DNA from: an uncultured Geobacteraceae bacterium | GTDB taxonomy: Bacteria > Desulfobacterota > Desulfuromonadia > Geobacterales > Pseudopelobacteraceae | Reading direction: 5' to 3' | Assembly: GCA_903875605.1 (NCBI GenBank) | Contig: CAIQWT010000007.1 | Location: 62,001 to 126,000, forward strand | Length of the DNA stretch: 64,000 nucleotides | Shown: positions 30,720-40,563 of the stretch, piece by piece | How the letters are laid out: each line of letters begins with the position of its first letter | Position numbering within the stretch: the first letter of the stretch is position 1 | The notes under the pieces: model-generated | What the model saw: the letters and a program-made list of their open reading frames with translations, nothing else | Told to the model about the DNA's origin: nothing | Database searches by the model: none | Position numbers and translations under genes: made by a program

Positions 30720-32240
30720 ATGAAAAAACCACTTGTATTAATGATTATAGACGGCTGGGGGATCAACTCCAACCCTTCTCACAACGCTGTTGCCCTTGCT
30801 AAAACTCCCAACCTGACGAAATATTTGAATGATTACCCTCATACAGCAATTCGTACTTCCGGTATGGCGGTTGGTCTGCCGGACGGGCAAATGGGCAACT
30901 CTGAAGTCGGTCACCTCAATCTGGGGGCAGGTCGGGTTGTGTATCAGGAGTTGACACGTGTTACAAAGTCGATCCTCGATGGTGACTTTTTTACCAATCC
31001 GACACTACTGGATTGTATCGCCAAGGTCAAAGCGTCGGGCGGAAGACTACACCTTTCCGGTCTGCTCTCGGATGGTGGGGTGCATTCTCATAACACCCAC
31101 TTGTATGCACTGCTGGAACTGGCCAAACGTGAAGGCTTAAATCAAGTATTCATTCATTGTCTGCTGGATGGTCGTGACACGCCCCCTCAGAGCGGTGCAG
31201 AATATCTTGCACAACTGGAAGCGGAGATTCTACGCATCGGTGTTGGCACGATTGCAACAGTTATGGGGCGCTACTACGCAATGGATCGTGACAATCGCTG
31301 GGACAGAGTAGAGAAGGCCTATAACGCAATCGTATGTGGTGAGGGTGAACGGTGCGTTTCCGCAAAAGAAGCAGTTGAGCAAAGTTACGCAGCCAGTGTG
31401 CATGATGAATTTGTTGTCCCTGTTGTGATTGGCGAGGATACTGCGCTCAACAATGGCGACGGTTTTATATTTTTCAATTTCCGCTCTGATCGTGCCCGGG
31501 AAATTACCCGCGCACTTGCTTTGAATGATTTCAGCGGTTTTGAACGCAAGAAAAGAGCACAATTATCGGGCTATGTCTGTCTTACCGAATACGATGCAAC
31601 ATTCGGTCTGCCCATTGCCTATTACTCCACAGAGTTAACCAATATCCTGGGAGGTGTCCTTGAGGATGCCGGCTTAAGGCAGTTGAGAATTGCCGAAACC
31701 GAAAAATATGCCCATGTCACGTTCTTCTTTAATGGCGGAGTGGAAACTCCTTTTGTTGGTGAGGATCGTGCCCTGATTCCATCCCCCAAAGAGGTTGCTA
31801 CTTATGATCTGAAGCCGGAGATGAGTGCCGGACTTGTAACTGATGAAATGCTGGCACGCCTGGACAGTGACCTATATGACGTGATTATTCTTAACTTTGC
31901 CAACTGCGATATGGTCGGGCACACCGGCATCGAAGCGGCTGCCATTAAGGCGGTAGAGACGGTGGACGCCTGTGCTGGACGGATTATCGCAAAAATCCAG
32001 GAATTGGGGGGCGCAGTGCTGATCACCGCCGACCACGGCAATGCCGAACAGATGTGTGATGAAAACGGTGAGCCATTCACCGCCCATACTACCAATCCGG
32101 TCTGGTTGGTGCTGGTGGATGAGAGTCGTAAAGAAATTACATTGCGAGAGGGTGGTCGCTTGGCTGATGTTGCACCAACGATGCTGAAGATGTTAGGTCT
32201 GGCACAGCCGAAAGAGATGAGCGGGGAGAGCCTGCTGTGA
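30720..32240 (+). CDS. gpmI: 2,3-bisphosphoglycerate-independent phosphoglycerate mutase
   Basis: It interconverts 3- and 2-phosphoglycerate in glycolysis and gluconeogenesis, using two Mn ions and a phosphoserine intermediate. The start [14 protein letters not shown] carries metal-binding Asp11. Catalytic Ser61 is in [12 protein letters not shown], and the C-terminal metal motif [10 protein letters not shown] is present. I chose the ATG at 30720 (506 residues, the family's size), with AAGGGG upstream; an open frame continues 5' into radC but is not part of the gene. Confidence 0.97.
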   Translation: MKKPLVLMIIDGWGINSNPSHNAVALAKTPNLTKYLNDYPHTAIRTSGMAVGLPDGQMGNSEVGHLNLGAGRVVYQELTRVTKSILDGDFFTNPTLLDCIAKVKASGGRLHLSGLLSDGGVHSHNTHLYALLELAKREGLNQVFIHCLLDGRDTPPQSGAEYLAQLEAEILRIGVGTIATVMGRYYAMDRDNRWDRVEKAYNAIVCGEGERCVSAKEAVEQSYAASVHDEFVVPVVIGEDTALNNGDGFIFFNFRSDRAREITRALALNDFSGFERKKRAQLSGYVCLTEYDATFGLPIAYYSTELTNILGGVLEDAGLRQLRIAETEKYAHVTFFFNGGVETPFVGEDRALIPSPKEVATYDLKPEMSAGLVTDEMLARLDSDLYDVIILNFANCDMVGHTGIEAAAIKAVETVDACAGRIIAKIQELGGAVLITADHGNAEQMCDENGEPFTAHTTNPVWLVLVDESRKEITLREGGRLADVAPTMLKMLGLAQPKEMSGESLL

Positions 32241-32297
32241 TGGCAGAAGAGTAAAACAAGTAGTAAATACTGGAGAATAAAAACCAAGCGAGGGCAC

Positions 32298-32897
32298 ATG
32301 TACCCTGAAGCGGATGATTTAAGCGAATATCTGGTTTCCGATGCAATTATTGACTGGCAGAATCCGAATGTTCTGCAGAAGGCCTTGGAACTAACAAAGT
32401 CATTATCAGATGACGTTGCCAAAGCCATCTGTTTGTATGAGTGGGTGAGAGACACTATTCCCCATTCCAATGATGCCGGCATCGACATTGTCACCTGCAC
32501 AGCGAATGAAGTTCTTCAACATGGTACCGGGATCTGTTTTGCAAAAAGCCACCTTCTGGCCGCTCTGCTCCGGGCGGTAAATATTCCGGCCGGATTCTGC
32601 TATCAGGTCTTGCGCCTGGATCCACCCGTAGATAATGAACCGGTTTTACACGGTTTTAACGCCATATACATTACAACTATCGCTAAATGGATTCGTGTCG
32701 ATGCGCGGGGTAATACCAATGGTATAAATGCTCAATTCAGTTTGAAGAAAGAGCAGCTTGCCTTTGCCATGGATCCGCTCGCCGACGAATTCATTTACGA
32801 AACAATTTTTGCGGCACCGGTGAGTAGTGTGGTCAATAGGCTGAAAATGTACAATATTGTAAGTGAGCTGTGGCTGGATTTACCGCAGTCTCTGTAA
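32298..32897 (+). CDS. Transglutaminase-like cysteine protease-fold protein
   Basis: The 199-residue protein shows the transglutaminase-like triad order: Cys in GTGICFAKSHLLAALLRA, His in VLHGFNAIYI, and Asp in IRVDARGN. Such bacterial proteins are usually thiol proteases or amidases of unknown substrate. No signal peptide is visible, so it is probably cytoplasmic. It lies 57 nt after gpmI. Function cannot be fixed from sequence. Confidence 0.85.
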   Translation: MYPEADDLSEYLVSDAIIDWQNPNVLQKALELTKSLSDDVAKAICLYEWVRDTIPHSNDAGIDIVTCTANEVLQHGTGICFAKSHLLAALLRAVNIPAGFCYQVLRLDPPVDNEPVLHGFNAIYITTIAKWIRVDARGNTNGINAQFSLKKEQLAFAMDPLADEFIYETIFAAPVSSVVNRLKMYNIVSELWLDLPQSL

Positions 32898-32972
32898 TTC
32901 CTCTGAATCAGAAATCAAATAGTACAAGCGGAGATAGATAAGGGCGCCACTATCCGCCATAACGGAGGCAAC

Positions 32973-33629
32973 ATGAAAACCGCAAACATTCCTGCAACAA
33001 ATCAACAATTCCCTATCGGCAAGATTATCTGTCTGGCACGCAATTATGCCGAGCACGCCAGGGAACTTGGCAACGAAATCCCGACAGCGCCGGTTCTTTT
33101 TATGAAACCTGCCTCGTCGGTTATCAGCGATGGCGAGGCGGTACAGATTCCGGATTACTCGCAGGAGTGTCATTATGAAGTTGAGCTGGCTGTCTTGATC
33201 GGCAAAGTTGCACGCAATGTAATGGCTGAGAGTGCTCTGGAGTACGTCGCCGGTTACGGTGTTGCCATTGACATGACGCTGCGGGATGTGCAAAATCAGC
33301 TTAAAGCCAAGGGGCTTCCCTGGGAGATTGCCAAAGGCTTTGATACCGCCTGTCCACTGTCTGATTTTGTACCGGTCGGCGAAGTGGCAGATCCTCACAA
33401 TCTGAATCTTAAGCTTGCAGTCAATGATGAAGAACGTCAGAATGGCTGTTCTTCAGACATGATCAACCGCATTCCCCAAATTATAGCCCACATTTCATCA
33501 ATCTTCACCCTGGAGCCGGGCGATATTATATTAACCGGTACTCCGGCAGGCGTTGGTCAGGTGCATGCCGGTGATGTCATGAAAGCTGAGATAGTTTCGG
33601 TAGGAAGCTTAATAATACCGGTCAGCTGA
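32973..33629 (+). CDS. Fumarylacetoacetate hydrolase family protein
   Basis: This family cleaves or decarboxylates beta-keto acids (for example acylpyruvate hydrolase or oxaloacetate decarboxylase). The 218-residue, single-domain protein has the metal-binding ECHYEVELAVLIG region (E-x-E motif), GYGVAIDMTLRDVQ and the GDIILTGTPAGVG signature. GGAGG lies five bases before the ATG. It is followed by a terminator at 33638-33661. The exact substrate is unknown. Confidence 0.9.
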   Translation: MKTANIPATNQQFPIGKIICLARNYAEHARELGNEIPTAPVLFMKPASSVISDGEAVQIPDYSQECHYEVELAVLIGKVARNVMAESALEYVAGYGVAIDMTLRDVQNQLKAKGLPWEIAKGFDTACPLSDFVPVGEVADPHNLNLKLAVNDEERQNGCSSDMINRIPQIIAHISSIFTLEPGDIILTGTPAGVGQVHAGDVMKAEIVSVGSLIIPVS

Positions 33630-33637
33630 CCTACCTT

Positions 33638-33661
33638 CCCATGGCTAAAGCGTGGGTTTTT
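33638..33661 (+). terminator. Intrinsic terminator after the FAH-family gene
   Basis: CCCATGGC and GCGTGGG form an imperfect stem with a TAAA loop, followed directly by five T residues (33657-33661). It ends seven bases before the first ATG of the next gene, an unusually tight spacing. Confidence 0.6.
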
Positions 33662-33668
33662 CGCGAAC

Positions 33669-34880
33669 ATGATGGTGATAATCGTGCGAAATAAACACAC
33701 TAGACATGAAAAAAGATTGCCGAGGATAATCCGTCTGCTAAGGAGACTGCGCCCTTTTGAGCTGCCGGTAACCCACAGGCACAATAGCGTCGCACTCTTT
33801 CAGGGCGGGAAACAGTTTTTTGAGGCACTTTTTACCGCTATCCGCTCCGCCGAACGCACCATTCTGCTGGAATACTACCTTATCCGCGATGATCATATCG
33901 GCACCGGTCTGGCGCGGGAATTGACCGCCGCTGTCCAGCGCGGAGTGAAAATCAAGTTGATTTACGATTACATTGGCTGCCTTGAAACGCCCTCCTCATA
34001 TTTTAAACATCTTGCACGTCAGGGTATTAAGCTACTCCCTTTTAATGTCCCCTCTTTCAGTCAGGGTGTGTACTGGTTTGATAAGCGCGATCACCGTAAA
34101 ATGACTATTATTGACGGGGCGTTAGCTTTTCTCGGCGGTCTTAATGTCGGTGATGAATACGCTGGTGGTGTTGTTGGTAACAAGAGCTTCCGGGATCTGG
34201 GTTTTAGTATCCAGGGTGATGCAGTAGGTGAGTTGGAAGCTTTTTTTAACGAAACATGGAGCCGGGAGAGGGATAACATATCAGTGCTGGAGCAGGCGAA
34301 GCTTCCGCGCCAGGCCGGCAGTAAAGTCGGGGATGCCGCTGTCAATATCATTAGCGGCGGTCCGCGGCAGCGGCGCTCTTATATACGCGAGGCATTCCAG
34401 GTTAATATTGCATCAGCTGCCGAAGAAATTCTGATTGCCACCCCGTACTTCGTGCCAGGTCCACGTATCATCCGCTCCCTGCTGCGGGCTGTGCGCCGCG
34501 GAGTGCTGGTAAGACTTCTCCTGCCTGCTCGCAGTGATGTGCCATTAATGCTTGTGCTCGGTCGGAGTTCATACGCAACTCTGCTGCGCGGCGGTGTTGA
34601 AATATTTGAACTGGAACGTGAAATTCTGCACGCCAAGGTTATGCTGATTGATGGCGAGCGAACGGTTATAGGCTCTGCCAACCTTGATCAGCGCAGCTTC
34701 CATCGAAACTTTGAAATCAACTGCCTGGTCGATAACGTACAGTTTGGCGGTCAGATACGGGAATTACTGCTGGAAGAGATCGCCTGTTCGCGTCCGGTGG
34801 AATTGGATATTCATGAACAAAGGGGAGTGTTGATACGGATTTTAGAGCGTGTGGTCAAGTTGTTTGGATGGTTTTTGTGA
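33669..34880 (+). CDS. Phospholipase D family protein, cardiolipin synthase-like
   Basis: It is probably a cardiolipin synthase of the ClsB/ClsC type, joining phospholipid head groups through two HKD motifs. HKD-1 is His142-x-Lys144-x4-Asp149 in DHRKMTIIDG. HKD-2 is in LHAKVMLIDGERTVIGSANLD near residue 320. The 403-residue protein lacks the two N-terminal membrane helices of ClsA and begins with a basic stretch. The start is uncertain: two ATGs lie only seven bases after a terminator T-run and no good ribosome site is seen, so a later start is possible. Confidence 0.85.
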   Translation: MMVIIVRNKHTRHEKRLPRIIRLLRRLRPFELPVTHRHNSVALFQGGKQFFEALFTAIRSAERTILLEYYLIRDDHIGTGLARELTAAVQRGVKIKLIYDYIGCLETPSSYFKHLARQGIKLLPFNVPSFSQGVYWFDKRDHRKMTIIDGALAFLGGLNVGDEYAGGVVGNKSFRDLGFSIQGDAVGELEAFFNETWSRERDNISVLEQAKLPRQAGSKVGDAAVNIISGGPRQRRSYIREAFQVNIASAAEEILIATPYFVPGPRIIRSLLRAVRRGVLVRLLLPARSDVPLMLVLGRSSYATLLRGGVEIFELEREILHAKVMLIDGERTVIGSANLDQRSFHRNFEINCLVDNVQFGGQIRELLLEEIACSRPVELDIHEQRGVLIRILERVVKLFGWFL

Positions 34881-34916
34881 AGAGCATGCCGCATACACGA
34901 AAGCAGGCAACAGATC

Positions 34917-35711
34917 GTGGATCAAACCGGTAACATGGTCAGCCTGATAGACAGTCATTGCCACCTCGACCTGGAACCCCTACACTCCTTGCTACCGCAT
35001 ATTGTGCAGGAAGCAAGGAGTGTAGGAGTTTGCGGGTATCTTGTTCCGGGTGTTAATCCCGATGGCTGGCCAGGCATATCAGCTCTGGCGGAAGAAAACT
35101 TTCAGATACTGCCGGCGTATGGAATCCATCCGATGCATGCCGGATGCCTGGATGATTTTGTGCTGGAGCAACTGCGGCAACGAGCATTGCAGGGCATTGC
35201 AATCGGTGAAATTGGCCTTGACCCCTCATATCATGTGCCGATGGAGCTGCAGGAGCGGGTTTTTCGTGATCAGCTACGGTTAGCAGTCTCCTGCGGTTTA
35301 CCGGTTTTGATTCATTGCCGGCGTGCTTTTCAAAGGGTCTTGACAATTATGGTCGAAGAACATGCCGACCAGGTTGGCGGGATCATGCATGCCTTCTCCG
35401 GTTCGGTAGAAATGGCGGGAGAGTTTATTCGGCTTAATTTTGCCATCTCCATCTCCGGGACGGTTACCTGGAATAATGCCGTCAAGCCTTTGCGTCTGGC
35501 CTGTGAGCTGCCGTTAGAGCATCTGGTGCTTGAAACTGACGCCCCGGATATGACTCCACAACGGTATCGCGGAGTTTTCAACCGACCGGCCTGGATAACG
35601 GAAACTGCGCAACGAGTTGCGGAGGTTCGGGGCTGCCCGCTAGAAGATATTGCTCGGGCCACAACGGCTAATGTCCGCCGGATACTACGGAACGTCAGCG
35701 ATTCCCCATGA
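34917..35711 (+). CDS. tatD: TatD family metal-dependent DNase
   Basis: TatD enzymes are TIM-barrel, metal-dependent nucleases with 3'-5' exonuclease activity. The 264-residue protein has SHCHLD near the start, AIGEIGLD in the middle, LPVLIHCRRA, IMHAFSGS and the C-terminal LVLETDAPDMTPQRYRG. The start is a GTG with GCAGG upstream; an ATG at 34935 is an alternative six codons later. Confidence 0.92.
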   Translation: MDQTGNMVSLIDSHCHLDLEPLHSLLPHIVQEARSVGVCGYLVPGVNPDGWPGISALAEENFQILPAYGIHPMHAGCLDDFVLEQLRQRALQGIAIGEIGLDPSYHVPMELQERVFRDQLRLAVSCGLPVLIHCRRAFQRVLTIMVEEHADQVGGIMHAFSGSVEMAGEFIRLNFAISISGTVTWNNAVKPLRLACELPLEHLVLETDAPDMTPQRYRGVFNRPAWITETAQRVAEVRGCPLEDIARATTANVRRILRNVSDSP

Positions 35712-35714
35712 AGC

Positions 35715-35742
35715 TGGACTTTACAATATTCTGTGCTAGTAT
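35715..35742 (+). promoter_or_regulatory. Possible extended -10 promoter of the diheme lipoprotein gene
   Basis: TGGACT (35715-35720), a 16-bp spacer and TAGTAT (35737-35742) preceded by TGC form an extended -10-type promoter 37 nt upstream of the lipoprotein ATG. The hexamers match at four of six bases each. Confidence 0.4.
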
Positions 35743-35778
35743 TTATCAGTTACGTTTCTATTGCCAAGGAGTCATACC

Positions 35779-36111
35779 ATGAAATATGTCCTGCTACTGC
35801 TGACCTGCTGCGTTATTACAATAAGCGGCTGCACTATGATAACCGCCTGGAAAAGTATTCCTCCTCCCGGTGGCTGTGATCAGTGCCATAAAGTGCCGAT
35901 CAGCACTAACTGGCAAGTAACTTACCAGGCAGCGATGATATCCGATGAACGTGGCCGCCTCGCCTTCCAGACACCTGAATACAATCAGCCTTCTTTAGGT
36001 GGACAACAGCCGCTGCTGGATGGCAAAAAAGTGGAGGAAAAAGCCTGTTTCGACTGCCATAAAGCTCCCACTCCGGCACATAAGCAGCATAAAGGGCGCT
36101 TTCATCACTAA
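35779..36111 (+). CDS. Diheme c-type cytochrome lipoprotein
   Basis: The 110-residue protein has a signal peptide with a lipobox (TISGC, Cys18 lipidated). It carries two c-heme motifs, CDQCH (33-37) and CFDCH (90-94), plus a His-rich tail (AHKQHKGRFHH) that may supply distal ligands. It should be an envelope-anchored electron carrier; its partners are unknown. AAGGAG lies eight bases before the ATG. It stands between tatD and acnA and likely has its own promoter. Confidence 0.9.
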   Translation: MKYVLLLLTCCVITISGCTMITAWKSIPPPGGCDQCHKVPISTNWQVTYQAAMISDERGRLAFQTPEYNQPSLGGQQPLLDGKKVEEKACFDCHKAPTPAHKQHKGRFHH

Positions 36112-36142
36112 AAGATAAATCCACCTTAAGAGGATACCGATT

Positions 36143-38803
36143 ATGTCACTGGACACATTTAAATCGGCACGGAATCTGGCAGTAAAAGGCCACAACTACA
36201 AAATATACGCAATAGAAGCTCTTGAACAGGCCGGGATTGGTGCTGTTTCCCGCCTCCCCTTTTCTCTGAAAATCCTGCTGGAAAATCTGCTACGCCACGA
36301 AGATGGGCAGACCGTTACAAAGGATGACATCAGAGCCTTTGGGCTTTGGCTCGACACGCGTTCTTCTTCCTGTGAAATTGCTTTCAGCCCCGGTCGTGTG
36401 CTGATGCAGGATTTTACTGGGGTTCCTGCAGTAGCCGATCTTGCCGCCCTTCGAGATGCAGTTGCGCGCGCAGGAGGCGACCCGACGACGATAAACCCGT
36501 TGATTCCGGTGGATCTGGTTATCGATCACTCGGTGCAGGTAGACAGTTTCGGCAATCCGGATTCCTTCGCCGTTAATGTAGCCTGTGAGATGCAGCGTAA
36601 CCGTGAGCGCTATGCTTTTCTGCGCTGGGGCCAGAATGCGCTGCGTAATTTTCGGGTGGTACCACCTGGAACCGGCATCTGTCACCAGGTTAACCTCGAA
36701 TATCTTGCGAAGGTTGTCTGGTCTGATAGTGATGGCGAGAAAGATACGGTTGCTTACCCTGATACCCTGCTGGGAACTGATAGTCATACCACCATGATCA
36801 ACGGTCTCGGCGTGCTTGGTTGGGGAGTTGGCGGCATCGAGGCTGAAGCTGCGATGCTTGGCCAGGCGGTTTCAATGCTGATTCCAGAAGTGGTAGGCGT
36901 GCGTCTTTCGGGGGATCTCAAGCCTGGCGTTACCGCTACGGATCTGGTGCTTACGCTTACGGAGCAGTTGCGGAAAGCCGGCGTTGTCGGTAAATTCGTT
37001 GAGTTCTTCGGGCAGGGACTTGACAGCCTGCCGTTGGCCGACAGGGCAACCATTGCTAACATGGCCCCTGAATATGGCGCAACGTGCGGGTTTTTTCCGG
37101 TAGATGCTGAAACAATAGTTTTTTTAAGTGCGACCGGACGGGACACACAGGCAACATCGCTAGTCGAAGCGTACTGCCGCGCTCAGGGCTTGTGGCGCGA
37201 CTCAGATTCTCAAGAACCGCTCTTCAGCCAGATAGTCTCCCTTGACCTTGATACGGTTGTTCCCTGTCTGGCCGGCCCGCGGCGACCACAGGATCGGGTG
37301 CCGCTGACACAATTACTGCAGGTGACTACTGCAACGATCCCTGCCGGAGAAGAAAATCTGCAGGTGCCGCTCGCAGAGAATGGAGTAACATTAGCGCATG
37401 GGGCTGTAGTTATTGCAGCAATTACCTCCTGTACTAATACCTCAAATCCGGGGGTGATGCTGGCAGCAGGACTGCTTGCAAAAAAAGCTGTGGAGGCTGG
37501 ACTGGCGGTCAAGCCGTGGGTCAAAACATCACTTGCTCCCGGTTCAAAGGTGGTAATGGAGTATCTTCAGCAGTCAGGTCTGTATGAGTATCTGGTTCAG
37601 CTCGGCTTTGATCTGGTTGGTTACGGATGTACAACCTGTATTGGTAATTCCGGCCCCCTTCCTGAAGCCGTTGAAGCAGCGGTTCAGAAAGGGAATCTGG
37701 TTACAGCGGCGCTCCTCTCCGGCAACCGTAATTTTGAAGGACGTATTCACCCGCAGGTCAAGAACAGCTGGCTGGCATCGCCGCCACTCGTCGTGGCCTT
37801 TGCATTGGCCGGAACAACCAAAATAGACCTGACCAATCAGCCTCTCGGGATCGGTAGTGGCGGTCAACCGGTGTATCTGCATGATATCTGGCCTTCATCA
37901 GCGGAGATAGCAGCGCTGCAAAGCAGGATTGCACCGGAAATCTTCTGTCGCAGCTATGCCGACGTTTATGTCGGCACGTCCGAATGGCAGCAACTGCCGA
38001 TCGGCAATAGTGCCACCTACCCTTGGGACCAGGATTCCACCTATGTCAAGGAACCGCCGTTTTTTCAGGGTCAACAATCCGGGACGGAAAAAGCGTTGCC
38101 CGGTACCATGCGGATCCTTGCCCTGCTTGGCGATTCCATTACAACAGATCATATTTCGCCGGCCGGCTCAATCCGTCACGACAGCCCGGCAGGGCTTTAT
38201 CTCCAACAACAGGGGATAGCCATCAGCGATTTCAACTCCTACGGTTCACGGCGTGGCAACCATGAGATTATGATGCGCGGCACGTTTGCCAACATCCGCC
38301 TGCGCAATGAAATAGTGGCGGAACGGGAAGGCGGTTACACGCGCCATTTCCCCGAGGGTGAAGAACTGCCGATCTTTGATGCCGCCATGCGTTATCAGCA
38401 GGAGGGGACGCCACTGGTGATCATCGCCGGAAAAGAGTACGGTTCCGGGTCGAGTCGCGACTGGGCGGCGAAAGGGCCGTTGCTGTTGGGAGTTTCAGCC
38501 GTGATTGCCGAGAGTTTTGAGCGAATTCACCGCTCAAACCTGATCGGTATGGGGATTCTTCCGCTACAGTTTCTCGATGGCGATACCCGCTTGACACTCA
38601 AGCTCGACGGCAGCGAAGTTGTGGAAATGATGCCGCCGGATGGAGAGCCGTTGACCGGCAGGACCTTCACTGCGGTCATCCATTACCAGGACGGTCGTGA
38701 CGTGCAAATATCGCTGCGCTGTCGTCTGGATACGGTGAATGAAGTCGCCTATTTCAGGGCTGGCGGGATTTTACCGTATGTGCTGAGAAGATATCAGGGC
38801 TAA
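36143..38803 (+). CDS. acnA: Aconitate hydratase A
   Basis: It isomerises citrate and isocitrate in the TCA cycle through a 4Fe-4S cluster. The 886-residue length fits the AcnA/IRP1 type. The substrate region is GTDSHTTMINGLGVLGWGVGG. Cluster cysteines are Cys430 (ITSCTNTSNPGVM) and Cys496 and Cys499 (GYGCTTCIGNSGPL). The C-terminal swivel domain shows DFNSYGSRRGNHEIMMRGTF and GKEYGSGSSRDWAAKG. The stop overlaps that of the convergent response-regulator gene by three bases. Confidence 0.96.
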   Translation: MSLDTFKSARNLAVKGHNYKIYAIEALEQAGIGAVSRLPFSLKILLENLLRHEDGQTVTKDDIRAFGLWLDTRSSSCEIAFSPGRVLMQDFTGVPAVADLAALRDAVARAGGDPTTINPLIPVDLVIDHSVQVDSFGNPDSFAVNVACEMQRNRERYAFLRWGQNALRNFRVVPPGTGICHQVNLEYLAKVVWSDSDGEKDTVAYPDTLLGTDSHTTMINGLGVLGWGVGGIEAEAAMLGQAVSMLIPEVVGVRLSGDLKPGVTATDLVLTLTEQLRKAGVVGKFVEFFGQGLDSLPLADRATIANMAPEYGATCGFFPVDAETIVFLSATGRDTQATSLVEAYCRAQGLWRDSDSQEPLFSQIVSLDLDTVVPCLAGPRRPQDRVPLTQLLQVTTATIPAGEENLQVPLAENGVTLAHGAVVIAAITSCTNTSNPGVMLAAGLLAKKAVEAGLAVKPWVKTSLAPGSKVVMEYLQQSGLYEYLVQLGFDLVGYGCTTCIGNSGPLPEAVEAAVQKGNLVTAALLSGNRNFEGRIHPQVKNSWLASPPLVVAFALAGTTKIDLTNQPLGIGSGGQPVYLHDIWPSSAEIAALQSRIAPEIFCRSYADVYVGTSEWQQLPIGNSATYPWDQDSTYVKEPPFFQGQQSGTEKALPGTMRILALLGDSITTDHISPAGSIRHDSPAGLYLQQQGIAISDFNSYGSRRGNHEIMMRGTFANIRLRNEIVAEREGGYTRHFPEGEELPIFDAAMRYQQEGTPLVIIAGKEYGSGSSRDWAAKGPLLLGVSAVIAESFERIHRSNLIGMGILPLQFLDGDTRLTLKLDGSEVVEMMPPDGEPLTGRTFTAVIHYQDGRDVQISLRCRLDTVNEVAYFRAGGILPYVLRRYQG

Positions 38804-39507
38804 TTGCCGTCACGGCTGAAGCGGTAACCAACGGCGCGCACCGTTTGAAAATGTTTTGGGTGAGAAGGATCAGGTTCAAAATATTTACGGAGCCGGACGA
38901 CAAAATTGTCCAGTGTTCTGGTCTCGGTATCACTGCTATAACCCCAGACAGAACGTAGCAGATCGCTGCGATGAATGGCCTGCCCCTCCTTATGGAAAAA
39001 GAGTGACAGCACCCGCACTTCCATTTCGGTAAGGTCAATCTCTCCCTGGGCTGTTCTGGCCCGGTACGAGAGCAGAAACACTTCGTTGTCGCCAAAACGG
39101 TACCCCTCCTCCACCGGCTCCGGGCGATACCATGAAGAGCGCCGCAGCATTCCTTTTACCCGCAGCAGGAATTCCACCAGATTGAACGGTTTAGTCAAGT
39201 AATCATCTGCGCCGTTTTCCAGCCCCTCCACCCGGTCTGTCTCTTCGGAGCGCGCCGTCAGCATCAGAATAGGTACGCGCGGATCGAGCAATCTAATGGC
39301 ACGGCACGCCTGAAAACCATCCATGCCCGGGAGCATGACATCCAGAATGACAAGGTCGAAATGCTCAATCTCAAGCGTTGAAAGAGCCCGCTCGGCAGTT
39401 TCAAAATGGCTGACCCGGAATCCCTCTTCCTCCAGATTAAAACAGATACCTCGCGCCAGATGGATTTCGTCTTCAACAAGCATGATATGTGGTTTGTCAT
39501 CCGTCAT
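38800..39507 (-). CDS. OmpR-family two-component response regulator
   Basis: The 235-residue protein has a receiver domain with phospho-acceptor Asp56 (LVILDVMLPGMDG), the acidic pair near residue 12 and Lys in YLTKPF. A winged-helix DNA-binding domain follows (LTEMEVRVLSLFF...RSDLLRSVWG...RLRKYF). It is a transcription factor whose targets are not evident. It lies 10 nt downstream of its cognate sensor kinase. Its 3' end overlaps the convergent acnA. Confidence 0.93.
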   Translation of the reverse strand: MTDDKPHIMLVEDEIHLARGICFNLEEEGFRVSHFETAERALSTLEIEHFDLVILDVMLPGMDGFQACRAIRLLDPRVPILMLTARSEETDRVEGLENGADDYLTKPFNLVEFLLRVKGMLRRSSWYRPEPVEEGYRFGDNEVFLLSYRARTAQGEIDLTEMEVRVLSLFFHKEGQAIHRSDLLRSVWGYSSDTETRTLDNFVVRLRKYFEPDPSHPKHFQTVRAVGYRFSRDGN

Positions 39508-39517
39508 TTAAGTCGCC

Positions 39518-40453
39518 TCACGCTGCGGGAAATTTAACAATAAACGTGCAGCCTTTGCCCGGTCCATCGCTGGTTACACCAACCGTGCCGCCATAACCGT
39601 TGATTACGGTTTCTACGATGTATAGACCGAGACCGGTGCCCCGGACGTTATTGCCAGGCGGTTGGACCCGGTAGAAACGGTCAAAAACTTTTTTCAGCTC
39701 TTTCCTGTCCAGCCCCCGGCCATGATCCTGCACTGAGAGTTGCAGCCATGTTCCGCTCTTTACCAGCTTTACAATTATATCTGGACTTTGCGGTGAATAG
39801 AGCACCGCATTTTCAAACAGGTTGCGCACCACCATGCCCATCTCTTCTGGATCGACCAGAGCCCTCAATGATGGCACCGCTTCGAATGAAATGCTCCCCC
39901 CTTGAGGCAGAGTGACACGCTCACGCTCGACATGCTCGCTCACCAATTGCGTCAGATCGGTCAATCGTCTTTCGGAATGTTTGCGACGTTGTTCGAGGCG
40001 GGCTGCCATCAGCAGATTGTTTATCAGATAATGGAGCCGGTCAGTGTCGGCCAGCATGGTTCCGACAAAAGAGTCGAGGCGTTCTTCAGATGGCCTGCGC
40101 AAGCGGATTGTCTCCAAGTGGAGCTGGATAGATGCGAGCGGTGATTTTAATTCATGAGTGACCTGGGAGATGATGTTGCGCTGTTGCAGATACAGGTTTG
40201 ACTGGCGGTTCCAATAGACAAATATCACGTACACGCCGATCAGGATCAGTACCAGCATGACAAGACCTTCAACCATAACCGGCCAGTTGGCTCCCTGGCC
40301 GAGCAGCTCCGGGCGGTATTTTTCGGCCAATTCACGGAACTCGCGGTGTTTGCCGATAAACCAGTAGATCCAGAATACGACAACGGTAATCCAGACCAGC
40401 TGTATGGCTATCAGGGCCATTATCGGATGGAAGATGCGGCGTAAAATATTCAT
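39518..40453 (-). CDS. Two-component sensor histidine kinase
   Basis: The 311-residue inner-membrane kinase has two membrane helices (about residues 10-32 and 60-82) that enclose a short periplasmic loop of about 25 residues. This is too small for a classical ligand domain. The HisKA motif QVTHELKSPLASIQLHLETI follows, then a HATPase domain with N-box FENAVLYSP, DHGRGLD and GTGLGLYIVE. I chose the ATG at 40453 with AAGG upstream; a GTG at 40465 would add four residues. It pairs with the downstream response regulator. Confidence 0.9.
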   Translation of the reverse strand: MNILRRIFHPIMALIAIQLVWITVVVFWIYWFIGKHREFRELAEKYRPELLGQGANWPVMVEGLVMLVLILIGVYVIFVYWNRQSNLYLQQRNIISQVTHELKSPLASIQLHLETIRLRRPSEERLDSFVGTMLADTDRLHYLINNLLMAARLEQRRKHSERRLTDLTQLVSEHVERERVTLPQGGSISFEAVPSLRALVDPEEMGMVVRNLFENAVLYSPQSPDIIVKLVKSGTWLQLSVQDHGRGLDRKELKKVFDRFYRVQPPGNNVRGTGLGLYIVETVINGYGGTVGVTSDGPGKGCTFIVKFPAA

Positions 40454-40563
40454 AAGTTTTGGCACCTTGTCGCGTGTTGTTTTGTAACTTGTGCATCCTG
40501 CCGCTTTCTGCTACATTTGCGCGCCTGAAACAGAGTTATAATTACCTTGTGGAGTGTATGTCA

